From JAAYDY01 sp964500225 (GTDB lineage: Bacteria > Planctomycetota > Phycisphaerae > FEN-1346 > JAACEH01), in the NCBI GenBank assembly GCA_964500225.1, contig CAZCOA010000002.1, positions 1 through 64,000 on the forward strand: a stretch of DNA of 64,000 nt, written 5' to 3'. The position numbers were made by a program, and so were the translations under genes. Every line of letters starts with the position of its first letter. Position 1 is the first letter of the stretch. Shown here piece by piece: positions 45,363 through 54,536 of the stretch. The notes beneath the pieces are model-generated. The model worked only from the letters and a program-made list of their open reading frames with translations, ran no database searches and was not told the origin of the DNA.

Positions 45363-46596
45363 CCGCGACGGCAACGGCGCCGCAGACGCTGGTTGCGGCG
45401 GTCGGGCGCGAGGGGGCCGGTGCGCGCGGGCGGCGACGCTGTTGATTGTGCTGGTGATCGTCGGGGCGATCTTCATCATCGGGTCGGCGGCAATTACATC
45501 GGCGACTCGGACAACGCAGTTGGGGGGGAACTTCGCGGCGGCCACGATGGCGATGCAGGCGGCCCAGAGCGGGCTGGTGGTGGCGGACCGACGGCTCGTG
45601 CATCCGTGGTACGCAGGATACACCATCGACCAGCCGTGGCCCGGCAACGGGGGATTCGACCTGGTGCCTGTCCCGGGCGACGGGTTGGGTCGCAAATACG
45701 ATCCATACTATTATATTCAGGTGACGACGAATGGTCGGATCTACACGTTGCGGTCCACGGGTCGCGCGGTGCGTGCCGGCGGCAGCGTCGGCAACCCGTC
45801 GGACGTGGCGGCGGAGCGGACGGTGACGGCGGTGTTCGAGCGGCCGAAGATCGAGGTGCCGTATGCGATCCTGGGGGCCGGCAATATCACCATCCGGTCC
45901 ACGACGAGCGTGGTCGGAGACGTGTTCGCCAATGACGACGTCACGGTGAGCCTGGGAGCGCGCGTGCAGGGGAAGGCGTATGCGGCCGACCGGGTTTACA
46001 ATTACGGCACCATCGACGGGGGTTCGGCGCAGAACCAGGCCCCGGTTTCGCTGCCGCCGATCTCGTATTACGGGTACCGGCCGAATTACGACTATGGCGG
46101 CATGGTCTGCACCGCGGTGCAACTGGCCGGGACGTCGCTGTCAGGATCGCCGGCGTTGGGCGTTCCGGGAAACCCGAACAACGTGTTTTTCACGAACCAG
46201 ACGTTGTTCACAGTGATGGGCGGCACGGCCATGAACGGTGCGACGCTGGTTTGCATGAACGACTTGGCGATCCAGGGGCATGTGACGATCAAGGCATCGG
46301 CGAAGTTTCCGGCCCTGATCATCCGTCGGGACCTGATCCTGACGGACGGTTGCTTGCTGGAAACGGAGGGGCCTGTCCAGATTGGCGGCAAGGTGCGCGG
46401 CGTGGCCGAGGCGATTCCGGCGCCGGCGGCCCGGTGGGTCCACAAAGGGCCGGTGATCTTCGCGGGGAGCAACAGCTTTGCATCGGCGCTGGCGTCGCAG
46501 ATTTCGATTGAGACGCGGACGGACCGGGTGGAGATCCAGCCGGTGTGGCGCATGGTGTTGCCACTGATCAAACGGTCGTACAGCGAGACGCAGTAA
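45301..46596 (+). CDS. PilX-like pilus assembly protein
   Basis: A 431-residue protein. After an Arg/Gly/Cys-rich N-terminus it has one hydrophobic helix (AATLLIVLVIVGAIFIIGSAAI, about 44-66) followed by TSATRTTQLGGNF. This fits PilX-type proteins, which lack the FTLVE cleavage motif. The rest is beta-rich, with a long Gly/Asn-rich, repeat-like region. The start is uncertain: ATG 45301 overlaps the upstream gene by 62 bases; GTG 45319 is the alternative. Confidence 0.75.
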   Translation: MERGHCVHRWSTTISVRSCGNRDGNGAADAGCGGRARGGRCARAATLLIVLVIVGAIFIIGSAAITSATRTTQLGGNFAAATMAMQAAQSGLVVADRRLVHPWYAGYTIDQPWPGNGGFDLVPVPGDGLGRKYDPYYYIQVTTNGRIYTLRSTGRAVRAGGSVGNPSDVAAERTVTAVFERPKIEVPYAILGAGNITIRSTTSVVGDVFANDDVTVSLGARVQGKAYAADRVYNYGTIDGGSAQNQAPVSLPPISYYGYRPNYDYGGMVCTAVQLAGTSLSGSPALGVPGNPNNVFFTNQTLFTVMGGTAMNGATLVCMNDLAIQGHVTIKASAKFPALIIRRDLILTDGCLLETEGPVQIGGKVRGVAEAIPAPAARWVHKGPVIFAGSNSFASALASQISIETRTDRVEIQPVWRMVLPLIKRSYSETQ

Positions 46597-46607
46597 ACGG
46601 CGTGCGG

Positions 46608-47540
46608 TCAGGAGAGATCGAGCATTCGCTGAATGGTGCGGCGGGCGCCGTCGGCGACGTCGTCGGGCACCTCGACGGCGGGCTGCATTTCCTCCAGACA
46701 CCAGAGAATCTTCTCCAGGGTAGTCAGCTTCATATTGGGACAATCGGCCAGCGGCGTGACGTGGACGATGGTCTTGCGCGGATTCTGTTTGGCGAGCGAG
46801 TGGCAGATGCCCATTTCAGTGCCGATGATGAAGGTCTGCTCGTCGCTGCGGCGGACATAGTCGATAATCTGGGCCGTGGAACCGACGAAATCGGCGAGGC
46901 GGCGGACCTCTTCGGTGCATTCGGGGTGAACGAGGACGACGGCGTCGGGGTATTCGCGCCGTCGGGCCTCGATGTGCTCGGGCAGAATACGGTGGTGAGT
47001 CGGGCAGTATCCAGGCCAGAGGATCAGGTCTCGGTGGAGCTGCCTGGCGACAAAGTCGCCCAGGCTCTGGTCGGGCACGAACAGGACGGGCCGGTCCTCG
47101 GGAATCGAGGCGACGATGCGGACGGCGTTGCTGCTGGTGCAACAGATGTCGCTGGCGGCCTTGACGGCGGCGGAGGAGTTGACGTAGCAGACGACGACGG
47201 CCTGGGGATAACGTCGTCGGGCGTCGGCGAGTTGGCGAGGCGTAATCATGTTGGCCATCGGGCATCCGGCATTCTCGTCGGGCATGAGGACGGTTCGGGA
47301 GGGATTGACGAGTTTGGCCGTTTCGGCCATGAAGCGGACGCCGCACAGGACAATGGTCTCGGCGTCGCGGACCTTGGCGGCTTGCTGGGCCAGGGCGAGG
47401 CTGTCGCCAACGATGTCGGCGATATCCTGGACCTCGGCGGTCTGGTAGTTATGGGCGAGAATGACGGCGCGGCGTCGGCGTTTGAGTTCGTCGATGCGGG
47501 CTGCGAGATCCGACGGCGGCACGGGTTCGAGCAACGTCAT
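46608..47540 (-). CDS. nadA: Quinolinate synthase
   Basis: An iron-sulfur enzyme that condenses iminoaspartate with dihydroxyacetone phosphate to quinolinate in NAD synthesis. The three cluster cysteines are seen as C93 (GCPMANM), C179 (WPGYCPTHH) and C267 (ADCPNMK), with the usual spacing of about 87 residues. HNYQTAEVQDIADIVGDSLALAQ and HPECTEEV are also conserved. It has 310 residues, a typical length. AAGGGG precedes the ATG. nadB and nadC are not in the window. Confidence 0.96.
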   Translation of the reverse strand: MTLLEPVPPSDLAARIDELKRRRRAVILAHNYQTAEVQDIADIVGDSLALAQQAAKVRDAETIVLCGVRFMAETAKLVNPSRTVLMPDENAGCPMANMITPRQLADARRRYPQAVVVCYVNSSAAVKAASDICCTSSNAVRIVASIPEDRPVLFVPDQSLGDFVARQLHRDLILWPGYCPTHHRILPEHIEARRREYPDAVVLVHPECTEEVRRLADFVGSTAQIIDYVRRSDEQTFIIGTEMGICHSLAKQNPRKTIVHVTPLADCPNMKLTTLEKILWCLEEMQPAVEVPDDVADGARRTIQRMLDLS

Positions 47541-47661
47541 GGGCCAAGCCCCTTTTGGTAACGGACGGAATCATTTCGCTTGCGGCGGAGCCGCGTTTTG
47601 TGCATTATAGGGGCCTGCGTTGACGCCGACAATCCTCACGTTGAGCCGAAAGGAGAACCTG

Positions 47662-48033
47662 ATGGCGCGAATTCGCATCACCGCCGGGAAGGTGTCGCTG
47701 GAGGCCGAATTGAACACATCGACGACGGCGAAACGTTTGCTGGCGGCCCTTCCCATTGAAGGTCGCGCGAATCGATGGGGAGATGAGATCTACTTTTCGA
47801 TTCCGGTGTCGGCGAACGAGGAATCGGGCGCGCGGGCCGACATGGCGGTGGGCGAGATTGCGTACTGGCCTCCGGGCAGCGCCTTCTGCATTTTCTGGGG
47901 TCCGACGCCTGCCTCCGATGGCGACCAGCCACGAGCGGCCAGCCCGGTGAATCCGCTGGGGAAGATCGTCGGCGACGCCACGCTGTTCGGCGGCGTGCCG
48001 GGAGGAACCAAGGTCCGGATCGAGGCGGTCTGA
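47662..48033 (+). CDS. Cyclophilin-like protein (TM1367 type)
   Basis: A 123-residue soluble protein of the cyclophilin-like DUF369/TM1367 fold. Characteristic elements are LEAELNTSTTAKRLLAALPIEGRANRWGDEIYFSIPV, VGEIAYWPPGSAFCIFWGPTPAS and GKIVGDATLF. The peptidyl-prolyl isomerase catalytic residues are not evident, so activity is doubtful. AAAGGAGA precedes the ATG. Confidence 0.87.
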   Translation: MARIRITAGKVSLEAELNTSTTAKRLLAALPIEGRANRWGDEIYFSIPVSANEESGARADMAVGEIAYWPPGSAFCIFWGPTPASDGDQPRAASPVNPLGKIVGDATLFGGVPGGTKVRIEAV

Positions 48034-48050
48034 GGGAACGCCGCCGAGCC

Positions 48051-48737
48051 ATGCTAATTCCCTACCTGGCAGACGTGGTGATGCCTCGGTGGCCGATTGC
48101 GAACTGGATTCTGATCGGCGCGTGCGTGTTAGCATTCATCGCGTCCGTGGCCCATGGCACGGCGGCCGACAGCGGCGGGTTGAACCGAGAGAATCCCTCG
48201 ATCACCCAGTTGGTGACGTATCAGTTTCTGCACTTGGACATCTGGCACCTGGCCGGCAACATGTTGTTCTTGTGAACGTTCGGCAACGCCGTCAATGCGA
48301 GGCTGGGGCACGTGCTGTACGTGTTGGCGTACCTCGCCACGGGGGCCGTCGCCGGGCTGTCCTGGCTGCTGATCGGCGACGGCGAGACGCTCATTGGGGC
48401 CTCCGGGGCAGTCATGGGGGTAGTCGGGCTGTTCGCGATCTACTATCCCAAGAACGAAGTGCGGATGTTCTACTTCGTGGTCTTCCGATGGGGCACCTTC
48501 AGCGTTTCGGCGATCTGGCTGATTTTGATCTATTATGGGCTGGACTTGTACGGCACGGTATTCGGCAGTGGCGATAGCGTGGCGTATATCGCGCACGTGA
48601 TAGGCGCCCTGCTCGGTGCGGGGGTGGGGTGGGTTCTGGTGGCCCGCCGGATTGTGCCGTCGGACGCCAACGAGGTGAACCTGCTCCAGATGCTGGGAGC
48701 CGCACCGAAGCCGCCGCAGTCGAATGCGTTGTACTGA
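48051..48737 (+). pseudogene. Rhomboid intramembrane protease gene interrupted by one in-frame TGA
   Basis: Two halves lie in the same frame, separated only by TGA at 48273-48275. Upstream is the rhomboid N-terminus (MLIPYLADVVMPRW, then NPSITQLVTYQFLHLDIWHLAGNMLFL), downstream TFGNAVNARLGHVLYVLAYL, the catalytic Ser in LIGASGAVMGVVGL and the catalytic His in YIAHVIGALLGAGVGW. The consensus there is NMLFLW-x-FGN, so the TGA replaces a conserved Trp codon TGG. The genome uses TGA as an ordinary stop elsewhere. A sequencing error, a true nonsense mutation or read-through are all possible. Full length would be 228 residues. Confidence 0.9.
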
Positions 48738-48863
48738 GCATTCGACGGGTTGTCTCGGCTGATGCGGCGACGGCGCGCGATTACGGTTGACAGTGGGTAT
48801 TCCTTGAAATATACTGCCGTTTCGGCTTGGTGGACGCCAACCTCAGCGAGAGGCCGTGCGTTC

Positions 48864-49195
48864 ATGGCGCATGTGCTGCTGGACGGCGTCAGGAAGGGCC
48901 ACACGGGCGACGTGGCGGCCATGGCGGTCGCAGGGGGCGTTTGCCGGGTCGGGTAACGTGTTGCCGCTGGTGGTCCGCGTGGCGAAACCTCTGGGTGGCG
49001 AGCAGATTGTTCACTTGGAACGGATCGGCGCGGATCGGCCGCAGCAGTCGGTTGCGAAACCGGGCAGCCACGCCAGTAGTGGGCGTGGAACAGTGTTTCG
49101 ATGCGTCCCTGAACATGGAGAAAGTACACGTGTTTGACAGCGAAAGCCGGCAGGACGTGTCCTTGGAGCAGGAACATGTAGCGAGCGAGCGGTAG
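48864..49195 (+). pseudogene. Decayed remnant of a MalK/UgpC-type sugar ABC transporter ATPase
   Basis: Three pieces in three frames resemble one family. First, 48864-48956 reads MAHVLLDGVRKGHTGDVAAM, similar to the N-terminus of MalK/UgpC ATPases. Second, about 48960-49075 (another frame) reads LVVRVAKPLGGEQIVHLERIGADR, like the EPLGxExLVHL segment of their C-terminal regulatory domain. Third, about 49080-49195 (third frame) reads ASLNMEKVHVFDSESRQDV, like their final LDPERLHLFDPETG. The whole ATP-binding core (about 250 residues) is missing, and at least two frame changes occurred. This is a family resemblance by eye, not an alignment. Confidence 0.6.
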
Positions 49196-49345
49196 AACCT
49201 CGGCGCCACGGGTCCGTGACGTCCGCTCGCCGATTGGCGTGGCCCGAAGTGGGGTTCTGCTGAACAGAGGCTCCACTTTTTTGTTTTCGTCCGCCGTGGG
49301 CACGGGGCCGAGAGAGAATCGGTTAAGGAGAGGTGAGGATATTCA

Positions 49346-50674
49346 ATGAACGGGGACATGTTGCGCCTGATCGACTCGATTGCGCGAGAGAAGAACATTG
49401 ATCGGGGGGTGGTCTTCGAGGGAATCGAAGGGGCATTGCTGAGCGCGGCGCGCAAGCAGTACGGGCAGACGGCGGAGATTGTGGCGACGATCGACCGGAT
49501 CAACGGGACGATGAGTGTGAAGGTGGACGGCACGCCGATCGACCCTCGCGGGCTGGGTCGTATTGCCGCACAGGCGGCCAAGCAGGTGATGATCCAGAAG
49601 AATCGGGAGGCGGAGCGTAACAGCATCTTCGAAGAGTTCGCCGGGCGTCAGGGGTCGATCATTTCGGGGCAGGTGTCGCGGATCGAAGGCGGCAACGTGA
49701 TCGTGAACCTTGGCCGAGCCGAGGGGTTCCTGCCGCGAAGCGAGCAGATTCCGGGAGAAGCGATTCACGAGGCGGACCGCATCCGGGCACTGATCCTGGA
49801 AGTTCGCGAGAGCGGCAACCAGGTGAAGATTGTGCTGTCGCGGACACACGCGGACTTCATTCGTCGTCTGTTCGAGCTGGAAGTGCCGGAGGTGAGCGAT
49901 CGGATTATCGAGATCCGGGGGATAGCGCGCGAGGCCGGCCAGCGGACGAAAATTGCGGTGTCGAGCATCGACACGCGTGTGGACGCGGTGGGCGCGTGCG
50001 TGGGCATTCGGGGGGGGCGCATCCGGAATATCGTGGACGAATTGGGAGGCGAGAAGATCGACATCGTGCGGTTTAACGAGTCGTCGCAGGTGTTCATCGC
50101 CAACGCGTTGCGTCCGGCGGAGGTGGAGGACATTTTTCTGAACCACGAGCTGGGGCGGGCGACGGTCATCGTGCCGGAGGACCAGCTCAGCCTGGCCATC
50201 GGGAAGCGCGGACAGAACGTGCGTCTGGCGGCGCGGCTGACGGGGTGGGATCTGGACATCATGATGGCGGAGGAGTTCCAGCAGCAGCGGAACAATGCGA
50301 TCCGGATTCTGTCGGAAGTGCCCGGGGTGAGCCCGGAGCTGGCCCAGCGGATCGCGGGTGCCGGATTTGTGAGTTTCGGAGACATTGCGCAACTGGACGT
50401 GGAGTCGCTGACGTGCTTTGACGGCGTGGACGACGAGCTGGCGCGAGCGATTATCGCGTTTGCGGCAGAGTACACGCGACAGATGCAGGCAGCGGATCAG
50501 GCCAAGGCGGAGGCGTCGGCTGCGGGGACCGAGACCGGGAAGGAGTCGCCGGCGTCGGATGCGAAGACGGAGTCGCGGGTGAGCGACGAGACAACGGACG
50601 AAGCGACGGCGGCCGACGAGTCGCCGACGGGGAAATCGGAATCGGGTGACAGCCAGGAGCAGCCCGAGGAGTAG
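49346..50674 (+). CDS. nusA: Transcription termination/antitermination factor
   Basis: A 442-residue NusA, binding RNA polymerase and nascent RNA. The N-terminal domain is NGDMLRLIDSIAREKNID; an S1 domain lies at about 105-175 (GSIISGQVSRIEGGNVIVNLGRAEGFLP); KH domains include VGACVGIRGGRIRNIVDELGGEKIDIV and LSLAIGKRGQNVRLAARLTGW. A helix-hairpin-helix region follows (about 310-360), then an acidic low-complexity tail. In many bacteria rimP precedes and ylxR follows it; both are absent. Confidence 0.96.
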   Translation: MNGDMLRLIDSIAREKNIDRGVVFEGIEGALLSAARKQYGQTAEIVATIDRINGTMSVKVDGTPIDPRGLGRIAAQAAKQVMIQKNREAERNSIFEEFAGRQGSIISGQVSRIEGGNVIVNLGRAEGFLPRSEQIPGEAIHEADRIRALILEVRESGNQVKIVLSRTHADFIRRLFELEVPEVSDRIIEIRGIAREAGQRTKIAVSSIDTRVDAVGACVGIRGGRIRNIVDELGGEKIDIVRFNESSQVFIANALRPAEVEDIFLNHELGRATVIVPEDQLSLAIGKRGQNVRLAARLTGWDLDIMMAEEFQQQRNNAIRILSEVPGVSPELAQRIAGAGFVSFGDIAQLDVESLTCFDGVDDELARAIIAFAAEYTRQMQAADQAKAEASAAGTETGKESPASDAKTESRVSDETTDEATAADESPTGKSESGDSQEQPEE

Positions 50675-50761
50675 GAGCGAGCGGACGGCCAAGGCTAGGC
50701 CGCGTCGCCACATTGCCGCAAACCGATGTACGAGCGTACGGAGGTTTCGGGGAGGCGTTTC

Positions 50762-53700
50762 TTGAGTATCCGACTTTATGCCCTTTCCAAGGAAGTCGGG
50801 GTGCCCAGCAAGACGCTGCTGGAGTATTGCCGCCTTGAAGGCATTGACGTCAACAGTCATGCCAGCACGTTGACAGACAGCGAAGCGGCGAAGCTGCGCG
50901 CTCGCGTCGAGGCCGAAGCAAAAGCGGGGTCGAGGGAGTCTGCTCCATCGGCGCCGTCGGCGGTGGCGCAGTCGGCGGTGGCGTCTTCGGTGCCGGGATC
51001 GGTGGCGTTGCCACCGCGGACGAGGCCGGGGCAGTTGGCGTTTGCGCCGACGCGTCGCGCGATCCGTACGCATCCTCCGACGGAAGCCGTACTGTCGGAG
51101 CCTCCGCCGGCGGCCGCGGCTGCGGCGACGGCGCCGAGTGAGGCCGCTGCGCCGGCCGTGGAAGCACCTGCGGAACCGTTGGTGGCGGAGAAAGCGACGG
51201 CCCCGGTCCCGGTCAAGGCGGCGCCGACGGAGCCGAAGGCCGTTGTCGAGCTGTCGGCAACAACGACGGAGACGCCCCCGCCGCAGGTGCGCGAGTCGCC
51301 CCCGCCCCCTGCCGGCGCGACGGCAGCCGCGCCGGCCGTGGCCGAGGCGCAGAAGCCGGCCGCTCCGGAGCCTGCCCCTGCGGCGGAGGCAGAAGCCTCG
51401 CCCGAACCACCGCGACGGTCGTCGAAGGTGGACGACTTCGTGATCGAGATTCCCAAAGCCATCGGCCGAATCGAGATCAAGCCGAAAGAGATTCCGCCGC
51501 GGCGCGGCGGCAAGGGCAAGAAGGGCAAAGAGAAGTCGGCGACCGAGGAGGGCCGCGATCAGAAACCGGTGCGGACGCATCCCCAGGCCATTGGTCATCG
51601 CCTGGAGACGGCGACCATGCTGGGCGAGGCGGGTCGCAAGGCTCGGGAGGTGGCGTCGCGTGCGATCCGGGAGAAACAGCAGGACGCCACTGCCGACACT
51701 CAGCGTGGCCTGTCGGCGGATACAAACCGGCCGAAGGCGGGTCGCAGCGCCAGCGCCGGGCCCCGCCGCCGGCGTGGAATCGGCGACTCTCTGGAGATTG
51801 ACCCGGAGGCGGAGGAGCGGAAGATTGCTCGCCCGTTGAAGAAGCCGTTGGCGAGCCGTCGCGACGAGGATCGTGTGGACCTGGACGGCGATGTGAACGT
51901 GAACGTGTTGAACACCGGCCACCTGCGGTTGGAGCGCGGGGAGTCAGTGCGTCGGCCGCTGGGCGAACGTCGTCGCCGTGTCCGAACCATGAGCAAGAAA
52001 CGGGCGGACGAAGCCGCGGCGAAGGGGCAAGTTGTGGAGATCGAGGAGCCGATCACGGTGAAGTCGCTGTGTGCGGCAATCGGCGTGCAGAGCGGACCGA
52101 TGATCGCACACCTGATGCGTCGCGGAATGATGATCACGGTGAACGAATCGCTGAGCCGGGATCTGGCGGAGGAAGTATCGCTGGAATTCGGCGTGGAACT
52201 GAAGGTGAAGGCTGCGGTGGACGTCGAGGAGGCGATCCAGGCGGAAGTGGACGCCATGGAAGGGCCGCAGGCGGAATCGCACGAAGTGCCGCGGGCGCCC
52301 GTGGTGACGTTCCTGGGCCACGTGGACCACGGCAAGACGAGCTTGATCGACCGGATCCGGTCCACCCGGGTGGTGGACGGCGAGTCGGGCGGCATCACGC
52401 AACACATCGGGGCGTACCACGTGAAGATCGGGGAACGTGGCGTGACGTTCCTGGACACGCCGGGTCACGAGGCGTTCACAGCCATGCGTTCGCGCGGCGC
52501 CAAGGTGACGGATATCGTGGTGCTGGTGGTGGCGGCCGACGACGGGATCATGCCGCAGACGGAAGAAGCGATCAACCACGCCCGCGCGGCCGGCGTGCCG
52601 ATCGTCGTGGCGCTGAACAAGGTGGATCTGCCGAACGCGAACGTGCAGCGTGTGCTCGGGCAGTTGGCCGAGCGGGACCTGGTGCCGGAACAGTGGGGCG
52701 GCAAGACCATCGTGGTCGAGACGGTGGCGACGACGGGCCGAGGCATCGACACACTGCTGGAGTCGCTGCTCTTGGAAGCGGAGATGCTGGAGTTGAAAGC
52801 GGATCCGACACGTCCGGCGCGAGGCACGGTGATTGAGGCCCGGATGCGTGAAGGACTCGGGGCGGTGCTGAACCTGCTGGTGCAGGACGGGACGCTCCGG
52901 GTGGGCGACATTTTGCTGGGGGGGCTGGCAGTCGGTCGCGTGAGGGCGATGACGGACGACACGGGGCGCAGCATCCAGGAAGCGGGACCGAGCATGCCGG
53001 TGAGCGTGAGCGGCCTGTCGGTGCTGCCTGACGCGGGCGACCCGTTCTACGTGTTCAAGGACTTGCAGCGGGCGCGCGAGTTCGCCGAGCAGCGTCAGGT
53101 ACGCGAGCGTCAGGCGGCTCTGGCGATGCGCAAGCACGTGACCCTGGAAGACCTCTTCCAGCAGATGGAGGCGCAGGACGTCCGCGAGCTTCGGGTAATC
53201 ATCAAGGCGGACGTGCAGGGATCGGTTGAAGTGCTGAAGCAGTCGGTGGGCGAGTTCAAGCACCCGGAAGTGAAGGTGAAGGTGCTTCATGCCGCGGTGG
53301 GCGCGATCAACGAAAGCGACGTGTTGCTGGCCGACGCCAGTGACGCGGTGATCTTCGGGTTCCACGTGATCGTGGACAGCGCGGCCCGTTCGCTGGCCGA
53401 GCAAAAAGGGGTGGACATCCGGTTGTACAGCGTGATCTACCAGGTGCTGGACGATTTGAAGAAGGCCCTGGAAGGCATGCTGGCCCCGGAGACGCGTACT
53501 GACGTGGTAGGCCACCTGGTGGTACGTCAGACGTTCAAGGTATCTCGTCTGGGGACGATTGCCGGTTGCTATGTGACCGACGGGGTGATCCGACGGACAA
53601 ACACGGTCCGAGTGAGTCGTCAGGGCGTGGTGGTACACGAGGGACAGTTGGAATCGCTGAAACGGTTCAAGGACGACGTGCGCGAGGTGACCGCCGGGAT

Positions 53701-53794
53701 GGAATGCGGCCTCAAGCTTGTCGGGTTCGACGACGTGAAGGTCGATGACGTCATCGAGGCGATTCAGACGGTGGAGATCAAGCGGAAGCTGTAA
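50762..53794 (+). CDS. infB: Translation initiation factor IF-2
   Basis: A 1010-residue GTPase that brings initiator tRNA to the ribosome. It starts with the IF2-N fold ([23 protein letters not shown]). A long Ala/Pro/Glu/Lys-rich linker (about 60-400) follows, then a second IF2-N-like segment near 425, and the G domain with [18 protein letters not shown] and NKVDLPNA at about 515-690. Domains II-IV end in VEIKRKL. I prefer the TTG at 50762 because GGGGAGG is just upstream and it matches the usual N-terminus; the ATG at 50726 lacks a ribosome site. Confidence 0.96.
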   Translation: MSIRLYALSKEVGVPSKTLLEYCRLEGIDVNSHASTLTDSEAAKLRARVEAEAKAGSRESAPSAPSAVAQSAVASSVPGSVALPPRTRPGQLAFAPTRRAIRTHPPTEAVLSEPPPAAAAAATAPSEAAAPAVEAPAEPLVAEKATAPVPVKAAPTEPKAVVELSATTTETPPPQVRESPPPPAGATAAAPAVAEAQKPAAPEPAPAAEAEASPEPPRRSSKVDDFVIEIPKAIGRIEIKPKEIPPRRGGKGKKGKEKSATEEGRDQKPVRTHPQAIGHRLETATMLGEAGRKAREVASRAIREKQQDATADTQRGLSADTNRPKAGRSASAGPRRRRGIGDSLEIDPEAEERKIARPLKKPLASRRDEDRVDLDGDVNVNVLNTGHLRLERGESVRRPLGERRRRVRTMSKKRADEAAAKGQVVEIEEPITVKSLCAAIGVQSGPMIAHLMRRGMMITVNESLSRDLAEEVSLEFGVELKVKAAVDVEEAIQAEVDAMEGPQAESHEVPRAPVVTFLGHVDHGKTSLIDRIRSTRVVDGESGGITQHIGAYHVKIGERGVTFLDTPGHEAFTAMRSRGAKVTDIVVLVVAADDGIMPQTEEAINHARAAGVPIVVALNKVDLPNANVQRVLGQLAERDLVPEQWGGKTIVVETVATTGRGIDTLLESLLLEAEMLELKADPTRPARGTVIEARMREGLGAVLNLLVQDGTLRVGDILLGGLAVGRVRAMTDDTGRSIQEAGPSMPVSVSGLSVLPDAGDPFYVFKDLQRAREFAEQRQVRERQAALAMRKHVTLEDLFQQMEAQDVRELRVIIKADVQGSVEVLKQSVGEFKHPEVKVKVLHAAVGAINESDVLLADASDAVIFGFHVIVDSAARSLAEQKGVDIRLYSVIYQVLDDLKKALEGMLAPETRTDVVGHLVVRQTFKVSRLGTIAGCYVTDGVIRRTNTVRVSRQGVVVHEGQLESLKRFKDDVREVTAGMECGLKLVGFDDVKVDDVIEAIQTVEIKRKL

Positions 53795-53811
53795 CGCGGC
53801 GGTGAGGGACG

Positions 53812-54093
53812 ATGGTCGTCGGGGTGCTCGAGCTTCGCCTTCTGGTGCGCCAGTCGCAGTCGCTGAAGGACAAGCGTCGCATCGTGAAAAGCCTGAAGGA
53901 TCGGATTTCCCACCGTTTTGCGGTCTCCATTGCCGAGGTCGCCTCGCTGGACGACTGGCAGCAGGCCGAGCTCGGGGCAGCCTTTGTAAGCAACGATCGG
54001 CGTCACGCCGAAGAGGTGCTGTCGAAGGTGGTAGAGTTTGTCCGCCGGTCGGTGACGGCCGAGCTGATAGATTTCTCGATCGAGACGTACTGA
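53812..54093 (+). CDS. ylxP: DUF503 family protein
   Basis: A 93-residue protein matching the DUF503/YlxP family: VVGVLELRLLVRQSQSLKDKRRIVKSLKDRI and FAVSIAEVASLDDWQQAELGAAFVSNDRRHAEEVLSKVV. It is typically found between infB and rbfA, as here; its role is uncertain. The ATG lies 17 bases after the infB stop. Confidence 0.94.
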   Translation: MVVGVLELRLLVRQSQSLKDKRRIVKSLKDRISHRFAVSIAEVASLDDWQQAELGAAFVSNDRRHAEEVLSKVVEFVRRSVTAELIDFSIETY

Positions 54094-54122
54094 GGATCGT
54101 CGGAAAACGGGAATCGGCAGAG

Positions 54123-54536
54123 ATGTCAACGCGTCGGACGTTGAAGGTGGCTCGTGTGATCAAGGAAGTCGTCAGCCGCGTGCTGATGTTCGAGTTAAGC
54201 GATCCGCGCATGGGGTTCGTGACGGTGACGGAAGTGGACGTGTCGGCGGACATGCACAATGCAACGGTGCGGATCAGCGTGATGGGCGACGAGAAGAAGG
54301 CGGAGTTGTGCCTTCGCGCGGTGGATCACGCGCGGTCGCTTCTTCAGCGCGAAGTGGCCTCGTCGCTGACGACCAAAACGGTGCCTCGCCTGTCGTTCCA
54401 GCTCGACGAATCGGTGAAGAAGAGCGTTGAGATTTCCAGGCTGATTCAGCAGGCGGTCAGCGAAGACCGTGCGCGGCAAAAGGAGACCGGCCGGTTGATC
54501 GAGCCGCAGGGTGATCCTGAGGAGCAGGCGGAATGA
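54123..54536 (+). CDS. rbfA: 30S ribosome-binding factor A
   Basis: A 137-residue RNA-binding factor for 16S maturation and cold adaptation. Conserved elements include the N-terminal KVARVIKEVVSRVLMFELSDPRMGFVTVTEVDVSADM and the KH-like strands AKVRI-type ATVRISVMGDE and VPRLSFQLDESVKKSVEI. It follows ylxP and overlaps the next gene by four bases (ATGA). A C-terminal tail of about 15 polar residues is not part of the conserved core. Confidence 0.94.
   Translation: MSTRRTLKVARVIKEVVSRVLMFELSDPRMGFVTVTEVDVSADMHNATVRISVMGDEKKAELCLRAVDHARSLLQREVASSLTTKTVPRLSFQLDESVKKSVEISRLIQQAVSEDRARQKETGRLIEPQGDPEEQAE

Noticed and set aside
48312..48737. Independent 141-codon gene starting with GTG
   Set aside because: It is the second half of the rhomboid gene in the same frame as the first half, separated only by the TGA.
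49343..51922. 859-codon minus-strand open frame opposite nusA and infB
   Set aside because: It is Arg/His-rich antisense of the two well-supported plus-strand genes and has no ribosome site or motif.
51944..54259. 771-codon minus-strand open frame opposite infB and rbfA
   Set aside because: High GC keeps the antisense frame open; its composition mirrors infB, and it has no recognisable domain.
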